In this document: positions 1 to 10,931 of the stretch, in pieces
Numbering within the stretch: the first letter of the stretch is position 1
Layout: every line of letters begins with the position of its first letter
Assembly: GCA_001592805.2 (NCBI GenBank)
Contig: CP051139.1
Coordinates: 3,472,001 to 3,536,000, forward strand
DNA length: 64,000 nt
DNA from: Peltaster fructicola
Lineage: Eukaryota > Ascomycota > Dothideomycetes
Reading direction: 5' to 3'
Notes under the pieces: model-generated
What the model saw: the letters and a program-made list of their open reading frames with translations, nothing else
Database searches by the model: none
Told to the model about the DNA's origin: nothing
Made by a program: the position numbers and the translations under genes

Positions 1-103
1 GTGATACTGACAACTCCCACTTCCGCTGCTTCCTCCGACACACCTACTATAGACTTAGACTCAAAGGTGAGCTCCTCACAGCGACACAAACCTTGCCACA
101 ACC

Positions 104-1938
104 ATGGCTGACCTCAATACAAGCAAGAGTGCGCCGTCACTTGTTCCACGTTCAAGTAAGACGACCAAGTTCTACAGAGTGGCACACCTTGCTAATAAGC
201 ACTCCAGCATCCTTCACACTCACAAGCATGACATCCACAGAGCAAACGCCGAAAGGCCGACTGCTCTTGATCTCAAACCGACTCCCTATCACGATCAAGC
301 GTTCGGAAGAGGGCAACTATGACTTCACGATGTCTTCTGGTGGTCTAGTGTCTGGTCTGGCTGGCCTCACTAAGACCGTCCAATTCAAGTGGTATGGTTG
401 GCCAGGCACAGCACCTCCTGAGAACGAGATCGATCTCGTCAAAACCCGACTAGTGGAAGAGTACAACGCAGTACCCATCTTCATGGACGAAGAACTCAGT
501 GATAGACACTACAACGGCTTTTCAAATTCAATCCTATGGCCTCTCTTCCACTACCATCCTAGTGAAATCACCTTTGATGAGAGTGCTTGGGAAGGCTATG
601 TCGAGGCCAATAAGCTCTTTGCCAAGGCTGTCGCTGAAGACGTCGAAGACAACGACCTCGTCTGGGTGCACGACTACCACCTGATGCTCTTCCCGGCCAT
701 GCTTCGTGAGGAGATTGCTAACAAGAAGAAGAACGTCAAGATTGGCTTCTTCCTGCACACGCCATTCCCATCGTCAGAGATCTACCGTATTCTACCCGTA
801 CGAAGCACCATACTTGAGGGTGTCCTACATTGCGACCTCATCGGCTTCCACACCTACGACTACGCCCGCCACTTCCTGTCATCTTGCGCACGCATTCTCG
901 GTCTGGCAACCACGCCAAATGGCGTCGAGTTTCAGGGCAAGCTCGTCAGCGTCGGTGCATTCCCAATAGGCATCGATCCAGAACGATTCGCCGAAGGCTT
1001 CGAAAAGCCGAACGTGGTGGAGCGCATTCAGACCTTGGAGCGAAAATTCGACAATATCAAGATCATTGTTGGCGTAGATCGTCTTGACTACATCAAAGGC
1101 GTTCCCCAGAAGCTACACGCGCTCGAAGTTTTCTTGACAGAACATCCTGAATGGATCGGCAAGGTCGTTCTTGTCCAGGTGGCTGTTCCCAGTAGACAGG
1201 ATGTTGAGGAGTACCAGAATCTGCGAGCCGTTGTCAACGAGCTTGTCGGACGTATCAATGGCAAGTTCGGCACCATTGAGTTCACACCGATTCACTTCCT
1301 GCATAAGAGTGTGAGCCTGGATGAGCTCATCGCCCTCTATGCTGTCTCGGATGTCTGTCTGGTGTCATCTACTCGCGACGGCATGAACTTGGTGTCGTAC
1401 GAGTACATCGCCTGTCAAGAGAAGCGCCATGGCGTTCTCATCCTCTCAGAATTTGCCGGTGCTGCACAGTCACTCCATGGGTCCCTCATTGTCAACCCTT
1501 GGAACACTGAAGAGCTGGCCGATGCCATCCACGAAGCAGTCACCATGAGTGATGAACAACGTACTTTGAACTACCAGAAGCTCGCCAAGTATGTCAACAA
1601 GTACACGAGCGCGTGGTGGGGAGAGAGCTTCGTCTCTGAACTCACACGCATCTCAGAACAAGCAGAGAAGAAGCTCAAGGTCCGTCGACAGAGCTTGATG
1701 GATCCGGCCAACACTGCTGGCGTCAATGGCGTCGGAGGTCAACGCCGCATCAACGAGGACATCTCAAGTCATGCCGATCGTGCACATGAGGTTGAAGAGG
1801 ACGAGTAAGCTTTGCAGTTGGCAGCGACACACATACTTTCCTGACCTGAAGATACTGACAAACCCACTCTACAGGATAGACGAGGACGAAGGGCTCATGA
1901 TGAAAAGATACGATTCAATGATGAATGAGAAGCGCTGA
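104..1938 (+). CDS. TPS1: Trehalose-6-phosphate synthase (GT20), three exons
   Basis: Cytosolic enzyme that transfers glucose from UDP-glucose to glucose-6-phosphate, the first step of trehalose synthesis. The GT20 landmarks are all present: SSGGLVSGL, VHDYHLMLFP, HTPFPSSEIYR, VDRLDYIKG and STRDGMNLVSYEY. I read the start at 104 because ACAACCATGG is a very good start context and a 52-nt intron (156-207, branch GCTAATAAG) joins it in frame to the conserved part; an unspliced alternative start is the ATG at 228. At the 3' end the frame meets a TAA at 1806-1808, but a GTAAGC donor overlaps it, with branch CTGAC and acceptor at 1874, giving a 21-residue acidic-then-basic tail ending at 1938. Spliced protein is about 570 aa; if the last intron is retained it is 550 aa. 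Function is certain; both termini are inferred. Confidence 0.93.
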
Positions 1939-2189
1939 GCTAGAGATGGTCTGCCAGATGTTTCCGCGAAGGACATCATGTTGATGACAAGTGATGGTGG
2001 TAGCTCAGGCACTCACGATAAAATGCTAAAGATGATGCCCAATACTGCAACAGTGCATGTGTGTAGGAGACGCCCAGGACGTCCATCTGGGTGTCACAGC
2101 CTCCTCTTGCGGAAAACCCCCGAACATTGATCAAACGAAATCTTTCCCATGAACATCACGCGATCGGTCATCACACCTCACAGTACACA

Positions 2190-3134
2190 ATGAAGCGTCC
2201 ATTGCTTGCGCTATCCGCGCGAGTCTTGCCACTACGAACTGCACAATCTTGGACGTGTCGTCGATGTCTGGCCCAGAGCGCTGTCGCGCCAATAGTCATC
2301 GACGACTTCATCGCTCCTCCTGCAGTACCACAGCAGTCACACGACATTCCCACCCCGAACACGTTCGTGAGAACGACGGCAGATACGACTGCCCATCAGG
2401 CGGCTGCATCAACGACTACATCACATAGCTCTGATGCTGCCGTGGCGGACCCAACAACCAAAGCTCATCCAGTTGCTCAATTCGAAGCGTTATTCCTCGA
2501 CAGTTCATTACCCACAGCACAGCAAGAACGCAGAAAGCAGCTACTGACGCTCTTGAGGAAGGACATACAGCATGATGTGCCGTCGCAGTACTTAACACAT
2601 GTGCATCCTGGCGCACTGACGAACAAGGAGTTGGAACAACGGGAGCAGCTGTACAAATGGGCAATGACGGGTCATGCCAATGACAAGGGAGAGCCCAAGA
2701 CAGACAGGGCGCGAGAGATCAAGGGCGTGGTTGTAAGTGCTGGTAAAATGGACAGGACGGTCAAGGTTCGCATACCTGAACAAAGATGGGAACCAAGAAT
2801 CCACAAGGTGAGTACATCCTATCCATGGGAAAGACGCGAGTAGTCTGACTTGACCTAGTACTATGCCTCGCATACGGACCATCTCGTGCACGATCCGAAT
2901 AATTCGCTAGTCGAAGGCGACATCGTCATACTGCATAGGCTCAGCGTGGCCAAGACTGTTCGACATGTTATCGGAGAGGTGGCAGTGCCATATGGAAAGC
3001 CTCTAGCTGAGCGACCACCAATACCGACTCCAGAGGAACGTCTCGCTGAATACAAGAAGCAGCGTCTGGCCAAATTTGCACGTCGAGCCGGAGGCAAGAA
3101 GACCACTAAGAGTCCTGCTCGCGCAGCAAGGTGA
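2190..3134 (+). CDS. MRPS17: Mitochondrial ribosomal protein uS17m
   Basis: Small-subunit mitoribosomal protein, about 297 aa from two exons (2190-2807 and 2859-3134; intron 51 nt with a GTGAGT donor and TAG acceptor). The uS17 core straddles the intron: a GVVVSAGKMDRTVKVRI strand before it, then the His-Asp turn and VEGDIVILHRL after it, followed by the expected AKTVRHVIGEV. The first roughly 30 residues are basic and hydroxylated with no acidic residues, as expected of a mitochondrial presequence. An insertion of about 110 residues separates presequence and core, which is long compared with bacterial S17 but usual in fungal mitochondrial versions. Start chosen at the first ATG preceding the presequence. 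It converges on the deacetylase gene 158 bp away. Confidence 0.9.
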
Positions 3135-3291
3135 ATTGCAGTTCCCACAGCAGCGCCACCATCAGCCAAGCACAGGACCCAAGGGTGAGAGTGATCAACG
3201 CCAAGGCAGGCCACCAAACATGCTGTACAGTAGCCGACAAAATGTACACTGAGAGGCCGCAGCTGCCACAATACTCACCTAGTCCGCGGAC

Positions 3292-4533
3292 TCACCATGG
3301 AGCTCCAAGGTTGGCGCTTTCTGCGTTATGAGCTGGTTGCTTCTTCAGCACCAGCTCGGCGTCCTTGAGGATCGCGCCATGTTCTGCAGGCAGTATGGCG
3401 CCTTCAAGAGGTGTGTTTCTACTCTTGAAGTCGTCACATATCGCCTCCATCGTCACCCATTCGACACCATCTTTCGTGTTGATATAGTCGATGATCCTGC
3501 AACAGCATCAGAGATGTAACGATCACGCCTCTACTGTCAACCTTACCTCTCGAGAAGCAGCAAGCCGTGCGGATGGCCACTGACATCCGGATGGACAGTC
3601 ACTGGGTATATAAACTCGTCATATTCTCGATAGAAGTAGTTGAATTGATCGAGCCACAGATCCTCCACATCACGAGCGTTGACCCAGCCATGTGAGTTCG
3701 GCGCCTTCTTGATGAACATCATCGGAGGCAGATCATCCTGGAGTCAGATGAGTCTGCAAGCGTTGTCCTTTAGCCGACTTGACTTACTAGATACCAACTC
3801 GCAGGGATTTCACACAAGCCTGTTGGCACGCCTGGCTCAAGGGGCTTCATCCTGATGCTGGTCAGCACGTCCTCTCATTCGGAAGTCCAAGCTCACCAGT
3901 GCTCTGCTTTCTGCTTGAAGTCGATTGGCGTCCAATTGTCACCGATCCTCAACCAGTAGGCTTGACAATCATGATGGGAGAATGAGTGGTCATATTCCAC
4001 ACCGTACTTGAGAAGCAGCTCAGCACCTTCTTTGGATGCTTCCCACCAAGGAGCTACGACGCCTCTCGGAGGCTTTCCGTGCTGAAACTTGGTGATGAGC
4101 TTGTAGCACTGCTTCGTAGTTGGTATCATGTCATGTGGTCGAAAGAACTGACCAACCTTGTCCAGTACTGCGGTCTGCTGCTCAAGAGACATCTCCTTGG
4201 GGTTCTCGTGCGAATAGCCGTGAAGGCCTATCTCATGTCCTGCATCTGCGATCATTTGACACTCAACTGGGAAAGTCTCCAGACTGTGGCCTGGGATGAA
4301 CCATGTTGTCTTGATATTTTTCTTCTCGAAGAGCCTCAGTAACCGTCTGACGCCGATAGTGCCCGCAAACAAGCCTCGAGAGATGTCACTTGTGCTATCT
4401 TCTCCTCCATAAGAACCAAGCCAACCAGCGACTGCATCGATGTCGACAGAGATGCAGCACTGAACTCCTGTTTCGATAAGTCCTCAACCAGAACTCTTGC
4501 TGGTGAAAGCGCAGACTTACTTTTCGGCGGCAT
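3292..4533 (-). CDS. Polysaccharide deacetylase family protein, five exons
   Basis: NodB/CE4-like deacetylase of the intracellular fungal type (chitin deacetylase or PuuE-like). I assemble five exons: 4521-4533, 3897-4467, 3788-3851, 3547-3737 and 3292-3496, about 347 aa. Introns are 45-53 nt. The first exon holds only four codons plus one base (MPPK), then splices into a segment with the [16 protein letters not shown] motif, where the Asp pair is the metal/catalytic motif. HGYSHEN supplies the metal-binding histidines, [10 protein letters not shown] and [11 protein letters not shown] follow, and the C-terminal part carries [19 protein letters not shown] and HPDVSG, typical of this fungal family. 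No signal peptide is visible, so secretion and true chitin activity are doubtful. The substrate cannot be told from sequence. Stop reads TGA directly after a Trp codon; a GTGAGT overlaps it, so a further exon is possible. Confidence 0.88.
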
Positions 4534-5275
4534 ACTGATGATAATGGTCAAATGCAGGGAGAAGTGAGCTGAAAGCAATGTCCTGCAGTAGAAGATGTCT
4601 TGTGATACTTATAGATGTGCTTTAGCCATTGAGCTGTGTGGAGACGAGCTTGTTCTCCGCTCAGGAAGAATGACGTTGGGATGTGTTTCTTATCTTTATT
4701 AATACAGGCACTCTATGCAACTGGAGTGACGTCCACGTTATTGGACGAGCAGAGCTCTCTGAGCTGGTAGGCATACACTTGCTTGCGCATTAGACTCTCG
4801 AAATGTTTGTCTATAAGACATTTCTTAGGATGGTAGTCGAGCTGAGGATGGTTTCTGCTGATTGTGACAGCGAGGAGAGCTCGTCCGAATCGCTGCATTC
4901 AAGACTGTCGGTAGACAAGCTGGAGTAAGCACCGTGGTGCGACAGCCGTATACGAGGCCACCTGCTTCCTTGGAGGTAAATTGGTGGTTGCGGTCCTCAC
5001 TTGACGTTATTGCTTGCGCCGGCTTGCGGTGAAGGCGATCCTATGCCTTGCGGGAGATCGAGTCAAGACGTCCGTTCGGAGCATATGATTCCAGTATGCC
5101 GAGAGCTAGGGCTGAGGTTGTGCTGTGCTCTGCAGCAACATCGCATGATATTTGCCTCAACAGTAGCACGTCTGCTCAACGAACAGAACCTCCATCGGAT
5201 TCGTGCATGTACTGCTCAGCTCCTGGTTTCGTTGACTTCTAGACTCCTCCTCATCAAGCATCGGTAGGCGAATAC
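4534..5275. other. Intergenic stretch without a supported gene
   Basis: This lies upstream of the deacetylase gene and downstream of uL11m, both on the minus strand, so it should hold the deacetylase promoter and the uL11m 3' end. The only ATG-started frame that looks faintly protein-like is 4713-4898 on the minus strand (61 codons). It matches no family I recognise and has no obvious splice partner, so I do not call it a gene. Confidence 0.5.
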
Positions 5276-5871
5276 TCATGGCACAACAAGTATGCCAATA
5301 CTGCCAGCTTGTGCAATCACACTCTTGACCATTCCTTGCATTGTGATACCCGACAGCCTTGGCTCACTCTGCTTGATCTTCGCAATCTCGTAGATGTGCT
5401 TCAGGGTGACAACACCAACGTTAGCCACAGCACTGTTGCCAGCAGGCACACTCGAGGCATTGATGATCTTCTTTCCGCGTCCCTCTGCGCCTTTGGTGTT
5501 ATTCGGTCCCGCAGTATTGCCAGCTCCTCGTGGTTTGTTCTTCACAGTCTTGACTGAAGCGGCAGCCATCAGCAAGGAAGCTGTTGGCGGAGTTCTGATC
5601 TCGAAGGAGAACGATCTATCTGGTCGGACTGTAACGCGTGCTGGAATCGGCGTGCCGACAACGAAGTTGGCTGTACGTGCATTGAACTCCTTGGCGATGC
5701 ATCAGCTACTGAACGCAATTGCATCGTGCTCCGATCACTTACCTTACAGAAGTCCATTGACTTCACTCCTTTGGAGCCCAGTGCTGGACCGACGGGAGGC
5801 GATGGCGATGCCTGGCCAGCGCCAACGATCAGCTTGACGATCTGGTCACCAGTGATGGCCTTTTTGGCCAT
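5276..5871 (-). CDS. MRPL19: Mitochondrial ribosomal protein uL11m
   Basis: Large-subunit mitoribosomal protein of the uL11 family, about 180 aa from two exons (5743-5871 and 5276-5689; 53-nt intron with a GTAAGT donor). The N-terminal uL11 signature is clear: lysine-rich start, then [17 protein letters not shown], the rRNA-contacting Pro-rich loop, followed by [12 protein letters not shown] across the splice junction. The C-terminal domain carries [20 protein letters not shown] and the ending [12 protein letters not shown], similar to the bacterial L11 tail. Unlike many nuclear-encoded mitochondrial proteins it starts almost directly with the mature domain, so targeting must rely on internal or very short signals, as in other fungal uL11m proteins. 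Its promoter lies in the shared region with the divergent DUF6594-type gene. Confidence 0.93.
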
Positions 5872-6575
5872 GTCTGCGGATGCGTAGTTGATGATGTGCT
5901 TCTGTTCTCAAGCAGCACTTTCGCGCGAGCAAAAGTTGTGATGGTCTGTGCTGTATCATGCAGTCTGATTGGCGCCAAACATCGGCCTCGGTGATCATTA
6001 CACTCATCAGATCCCTCTGACAGCTGATGGCGGAACATAGTCTCATGGAAAGCCTACACGTCACTTTGTACCCTTGGAGCTGGTCCAAAGGCAGCTGTCA
6101 CCTATGAGGCCAGCGTTCAGCATTGACCGCAGATTTACACGACAATGTGCAGCATTGGGCCTTCATACCTGCAGTAGTCCTTCTTAACTGCAACTCTGCG
6201 GGCCAATTCGCCAGCACATCCGTTTTAGAGATTGTCTCGTAACGCCGCCGTCAGCTGAAAGCGTGCCCCTGAAGCACCACGGCGAGGTGCCGAGATGGCA
6301 TTCCTGGATCCGTGATGCAAGTCATCTTGTGAGACCACACCCTCTCTTCTCGACTTGCTCCCTTGTCTCGTTGGACAGACAAGGTGAGCAAACCACCGCT
6401 CGCCGCGTGTTCGAACGCATGTACCTATAGGCCCACCTTCTGGATTATCCCTTGCACAACGATGGATGCTGTACAACGTCACAATTTTGGCGTAGTCTGA
6501 CCTGTTCTTCTCGTTACTCCTCCTATCCTTATCTCCCAGCAGTTTGGGTGATAAGGAGTGGATGCTCTGGCAGCA
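5872..6575. promoter_or_regulatory. Divergent intergenic region, uL11m / DUF6594 gene
   Basis: About 700 bp between two divergently transcribed genes. It must contain both promoters. I see no coding frame with family resemblance and no clear TATA element. Confidence 0.4.
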
Positions 6576-8582
6576 ATGGTAAGGCGCTCTGAAGCTCTTT
6601 CATACCCAGTAGGGCATCAACACCGCTTGCTGACATCTGTGGCTCTGCCACCACAGCCTACCAGTGCCAATGTGAGCTTTCCCCTGGTGCCAGCGAGGCC
6701 TCAAATATCTGTGCCAGCAGGTGAAGACGGAGATAAGAGACCAAGGGATGGAGGCCATAAGGAACAAGGCAGGACATCGAGCTCGGAATGGGTAGATGTC
6801 GACGAGGACAAGCCAAGACGGAGACGGAAGGCTAAACGCATGCCTTCTAGCAATGAGATATCCAAGAAGCAGCATATCAAACCTACAGAGAAACGGTCTG
6901 TCAGCAGTGACATTGGACGATTCTTCCCAAAGCTGAGCCAAATACTCGAGACGAATGAACCCAAATCTCAACCTCGATCACGAGCCACTGAAGCACGAAC
7001 ATACACAAGAGCTGAAGCTAGCCCAACTCATCGCAGACCTGCGCGCACACGGGAGAGCAGCCTTCAACGTCAGCAGGAGTCGCTGTTGCACTTCAATGCC
7101 TCCCTGCTGTCTGTCATCTCTGGCCTCACTGCGTCCACCGACAGATCAAGTGGCAGTAATTCCACCGTCACCCAAAGATCGTACCGACGTCGACCAGACA
7201 GTGTCTCAAGACGACCGCATAGGAATTATCGTCGAGCAATGTCTGAAGTAAGCTCCCTGGTGAGCGCACCAACAAGATCGCAAGTCGATTACCAGTATGA
7301 CGATGATGACGAGGAGTCAGTCGTTTCCTCAGCACCAAGCTCACATCATCAATCAGAGGTCGATTCGAGCGATGCTCCTGGCACACCATCTTCTCGCTCT
7401 ACATACTCTTCTTCCAACCTTCCACCTGACAACCACGCCAAGCATAAACAATACGAGCGTGCATCGTCACCTTCGGCAGAGTCAAGTGTGGTGCCTTCTG
7501 TCACTGGCAGCGATGTGAGCGGTCGATCTATGAGTACCTATGGTGAGCCGTCTTTGATTGACGGTCAGTTCTACTACCGTGAGCCAGATCTACAGCCAAT
7601 AGACTCGCCTGCACCACTAGCTGCTCCAATGCCCAGTCATCCGAGTGCATTCTCTGCTCAATACTTGGAGGCCATGCAACGCTCACATTCTCACTCTTCA
7701 ACATCATCCGAGCAAGCTGCCCAGGCACTTCAGCACTACTATCCACAAGCATTGAGGTCAGAAACTAATGACCCGCTGTCTCTTCTGCAGCCCACCACTG
7801 TGCAAGATGCTCTTGATAGCACGCCGCTCGCAGCTCCAGAGCCACCGAGCTTGGAACAGCGAACACTCATGGGCTATGAAAAGCTGGCCGTCGAATTGGC
7901 TTCCTCTTCGTCACCCGTCAGACCAATGTACAGACGATTCGAGTTCCTCAACCACCGTCTACTATTACATCTGCAGGATGAACTCGCGGAGCTGGAAGAG
8001 CAGCTGAGAAGAGCAGACGAGATAATCGCTCACATGGCATCGAATGGTCCACCGTCACCAGCATCTCGTCGTGACGAGGCGTACCGTGGTGCTGATATAC
8101 ACCACCATCGGACAGCACTCTTGGGAAGGATCTTCCTAAAGACGGAGCAGTACAACAAAGCTATGTCGTCTTATTCGGCCATGATCCGCAATTGCACACC
8201 TGCTCGTACGGACGACGTCGCTTCTTACAGGTCCTGGATGGTCAAGGAGTCTCCTATAACTGAGGTTGAGGCACGCTTTTTGAGCAATGCCGAAGATCTC
8301 GTCACTCCTGGGACCAGACGAAGCGACCCAGCTCCCGTCGCAACTACGATGCTGTTTTGCTGCTCCTTGATGCTCATCCTTCCACCCGTACTTTTCGCAG
8401 TCGTTCCAACCGTATTGGGCAGACTCGCGATCGTGAGTATCATCGCCGCAAGCTTGGTGGCTCTCAGACTGACTACATCACTCCTGCTCTGCTTCTCGTT
8501 CTGGGACATCAGCGCATGTGTGGCTGCGTTTGTACTACTAATGTCGACCGTGGCGCTTTGTGTACCACAACATGCTGTTTGA
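6576..8582 (+). CDS. DUF6594-type membrane protein with long disordered N-terminus
   Basis: About 668 aa if read without introns. Residues 1-430 are low-complexity: Ser/Pro/Arg-rich, with a basic stretch (RRRRKAKR), a DDDDEE patch and His-Ser runs. From about residue 432 comes the block GYEKLAVELASS, then YRRFEFLNHRLLLHLQDEL and a coiled-coil ELEEQLRRADEII, which is the pattern of the fungal DUF6594 family. The tail (about 580-668) contains three hydrophobic segments, consistent with a C-terminal membrane anchor as in that family. Function is unknown. The first ATG is 6576. Immediately after it is GTAAGG, and an acceptor at 6655-6656 preceded by CTGAC would remove 78 nt in frame, leaving an exon that is just the ATG; both models keep the rest of the protein. 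Confidence 0.8.
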   Translation: MVRRSEALSYPVGHQHRLLTSVALPPQPTSANVSFPLVPARPQISVPAGEDGDKRPRDGGHKEQGRTSSSEWVDVDEDKPRRRRKAKRMPSSNEISKKQHIKPTEKRSVSSDIGRFFPKLSQILETNEPKSQPRSRATEARTYTRAEASPTHRRPARTRESSLQRQQESLLHFNASLLSVISGLTASTDRSSGSNSTVTQRSYRRRPDSVSRRPHRNYRRAMSEVSSLVSAPTRSQVDYQYDDDDEESVVSSAPSSHHQSEVDSSDAPGTPSSRSTYSSSNLPPDNHAKHKQYERASSPSAESSVVPSVTGSDVSGRSMSTYGEPSLIDGQFYYREPDLQPIDSPAPLAAPMPSHPSAFSAQYLEAMQRSHSHSSTSSEQAAQALQHYYPQALRSETNDPLSLLQPTTVQDALDSTPLAAPEPPSLEQRTLMGYEKLAVELASSSSPVRPMYRRFEFLNHRLLLHLQDELAELEEQLRRADEIIAHMASNGPPSPASRRDEAYRGADIHHHRTALLGRIFLKTEQYNKAMSSYSAMIRNCTPARTDDVASYRSWMVKESPITEVEARFLSNAEDLVTPGTRRSDPAPVATTMLFCCSLMLILPPVLFAVVPTVLGRLAIVSIIAASLVALRLTTSLLLCFSFWDISACVAAFVLLMSTVALCVPQHAV

Positions 8583-8676
8583 GCTTGTTGCATACTTTGT
8601 TATAACGAATTACGGCCCATGATCGAGATCGAGATACCCAAACATACACGCGCTGGCCGCTGGATAGCATAGCTTT

Positions 8677-8842
8677 TGAGATTCTTGAGACTTCCATACA
8701 GCCATGCAACCATTTCGGTTTCACAACCTTGCTTGATTCCATGCACATGCCTATGCATCTGAGATTCTTGAGGAGTTCATGCAGCCATGCACTCATTTCG
8801 ATCCCGGCTCCCTCCTTGATCTCATGCACACGCCTACGCATC
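8677..8842. repeat. Tandem 83-bp imperfect duplication
   Basis: Two adjacent copies, 8677-8759 and 8760-8842, each exactly 83 bp and aligning without gaps; by hand count about 63 of 83 positions agree. Both begin TGAGATTCTTGAG and both contain CAGCCATGCA and a CATGCACA.GCCTA.GCATC block. The second copy overlaps the last codons and stop of the dioxygenase gene, and the first reproduces the same GAT-GC.-TAG ending downstream, so the unit is the 3' end and 3' UTR of that gene copied once. Confidence 0.8.
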
Positions 8843-9516
8843 TCTCTTTGTGAGGAGCTTGCGCAAGAGACTAATGTTGAGTGGGATCGGGTCACCCATC
8901 CTAGACATACCAGTTAGCATTTCTACCTGGCCTTCAGGGATGCTCGTACCAGGTAGCCCGCTGCGTATGGTCTCTGATTTCGTCGTTGGTGTTAGGGTGG
9001 ATGAGGGCACTCAACGGTCCACGATTGATGACGAGCCAGGGCACAAAGGCGCCGAACTGGGCTGGGGAGTGTAGATTGACCTCGAACATGCCGATGGGGT
9101 GCGGACCTAGTGGACGATCGAACACACTGTAGATCCTGATCTCTGGGACTACGGCGGGTCAGTTATGATGCCTGCTATGCATGACAACAACGTACATTCT
9201 CGCCTAATGCGCTCGTGCAGCTCTGTAGCAAACTTGTGCTGCTCGGGATCTGCTTGCATGAAGTAGATATGAACGTCAAATCCTCCTCGTGTGCCATTGT
9301 CGATCGGCTGCACGAAAGTGTCATACGCTGGGCTGCGAGTGTTGGAAGGCTTGTTGATGTACGCCTTGGCATCTGGTCCATCTGCGTGCAGCTCCCTACC
9401 CACGTTAGTGTTCGCCGGTGGACATCGGTTTCGAAGACTCACGTTCCTAGCGTCTCGCTGATGTCGGTGTCGGCTAGTGGTGATGGAAAAGCGTATAGTG
9501 ATGGGTCTGCTGCCAT
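8834..9516 (-). CDS. DOPA 4,5-dioxygenase-like protein, four exons
   Basis: Small cytosolic aromatic ring-cleaving dioxygenase of the fungal DOPA-dioxygenase (Amanita DodA-like) family. Four exons (9443-9516, 9196-9395, 8950-9148, 8834-8900) joined by 47-49 nt introns give about 179 aa; all joins keep frame. Family features are the FDVHIYFMQ strand with its metal-ligand His, EIRIYSVFDRPLGPHPIGMFEV with a second conserved His, the PWLVINRGPLSALIHPNT block, and the RDHTQRATWMGDPIPL ending formed across the last splice junction. Such enzymes cleave catechols such as DOPA or caffeate; many fungal members lie outside betalain synthesis and have unknown substrates. No biosynthetic neighbours are present, so I make no pathway claim. 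The 3' end is duplicated (see repeat). Confidence 0.87.
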
Positions 9517-10931
9517 GATCTGGAACGAAGAGTGTCCGTGATGTGTTTATGGCGGATGCTGTGCCTTTTGCAACACTACCTAGCCTTCATATATGTCACA
9601 CGATGAGGCACATACGGCGTGACGTTATGCCATGGATTGTTCATCCATGCCGGAACATGTCCGCGATTGTGGTCGAGATTTGTCAGATCAATTCAATGGC
9701 ACTCTCATCTTTTTGAGACTGTCGAAATGCGGTCTAAGCGACAGAGCTGTGCACAGATATGCGATAGAAGGTCAAGAAGGAGGATTCCGGTTGGCCAGTG
9801 CTTTTCGCATGTCAGCAGAGAGATTCTCTCCAGCAGTTCAATGACGACCTCATCGCGAGATATACTGCTACAACCATGCCCACCATGTCATGAGCTTTCA
9901 GAGCATTGCTTTCGATCATGCTTGAAGTCGCTCGTCGTTCTAAGTCCATACCTGTGCGGTGAGCATAGTCAAGACAGACCGGACTGCTGCCGAAACATGC
10001 CCTTAGGGTGGGTGGGAGTGCGACGTAGGCGATCTTGCGCATGAAATATGATGTTGATGCTTCTGGTGGAACAGCTTGTACGCTGTAGTCGAGAGAAGCA
10101 TCTGGCTAGAGCATCAGCGTGTGCCTGCAAGGCTGCACGATGCCTGATCTTAGCTGTAATGCCTATGCATAGAATAGCAGACGTGGCCATTGATATCGTA
10201 TACGGCAGTCAAGAAGCTCGATAGGTCAGCATGGGTTCAAAGCGGCCAGCGATGAGACTAGTGACAGTCTCGTCCTGTATGTCGCCGATCCGCAGCGAAT
10301 GTTCGTCGTCCGCCACGGGAAGAAGAAGATCAAATCTGCAGTGTTGTGTCATTGAGGCTGCTCTCCAGGATCTATTGGGACTAGCGGGGAACGCCACGGA
10401 TCTAATCGACGCGAGCCGAGACCAGATATGCGTTCCAGCGCATGACAATACACCACATGTGTATGCAGATCAAAGTTAAATGATTGCTTCGATGCCTTGC
10501 GATAGCAAGTTGTGCGTGTGACATATCATGTACACCGTGCTTGGTGGACGACGCCGAGCTGACAGACGCAAGGCGCGACCGAGTCACTCCTTCAAGAACA
10601 ACAATGATCTGCACCACTGCTCTTCAGGAGCATAACCTAGAGGTTGAAAGACAAGTACGCAGCAGCAATCATCTGGGAAATCGGCACAGACCCCTGCAAT
10701 AGGAACGAAGAGGGAGAAGCATGACGCGGACGGTGGCTGCATATGATATGTCCGTTCGCAAGGCTGGAACTCTCACCGGCCGCGGCTGAATGATAGTCGC
10801 TACTTATGTATGTCTGATGTCTGGTCACACATCATCAAGTTTCCGCATCGATACAGCCTTGCCTAGGTCCTCGAGCACACGATCTGTCACCTCGTCCTAA
10901 TACACAACACTGGAGACTCTCCACCGCCGAT
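9517..10931. other. Unresolved 1.4 kb stretch, possible decayed or multi-exon gene
   Basis: I cannot assemble a gene here. Two minus-strand fragments look protein-like. Around 10209-10360 a frame contains RFDLLLPVADDEH followed by ETVTSLIAGRFEPM, reminiscent of the middle region of fungal zinc-cluster regulators. Around 9690-9840 a frame contains EVVIELLERISLLTCEKHW followed by a Leu-rich stretch ending in a stop. They are in different frames, separated by stops, and I find no splice chain joining them and no zinc-cluster Cys motif upstream. A decayed gene or chance are equally possible. Confidence 0.25.

Noticed and set aside
2861-3271. Minus-strand frame of 136 codons opposite uS17m
   Set aside because: Antisense shadow of a well-supported gene.
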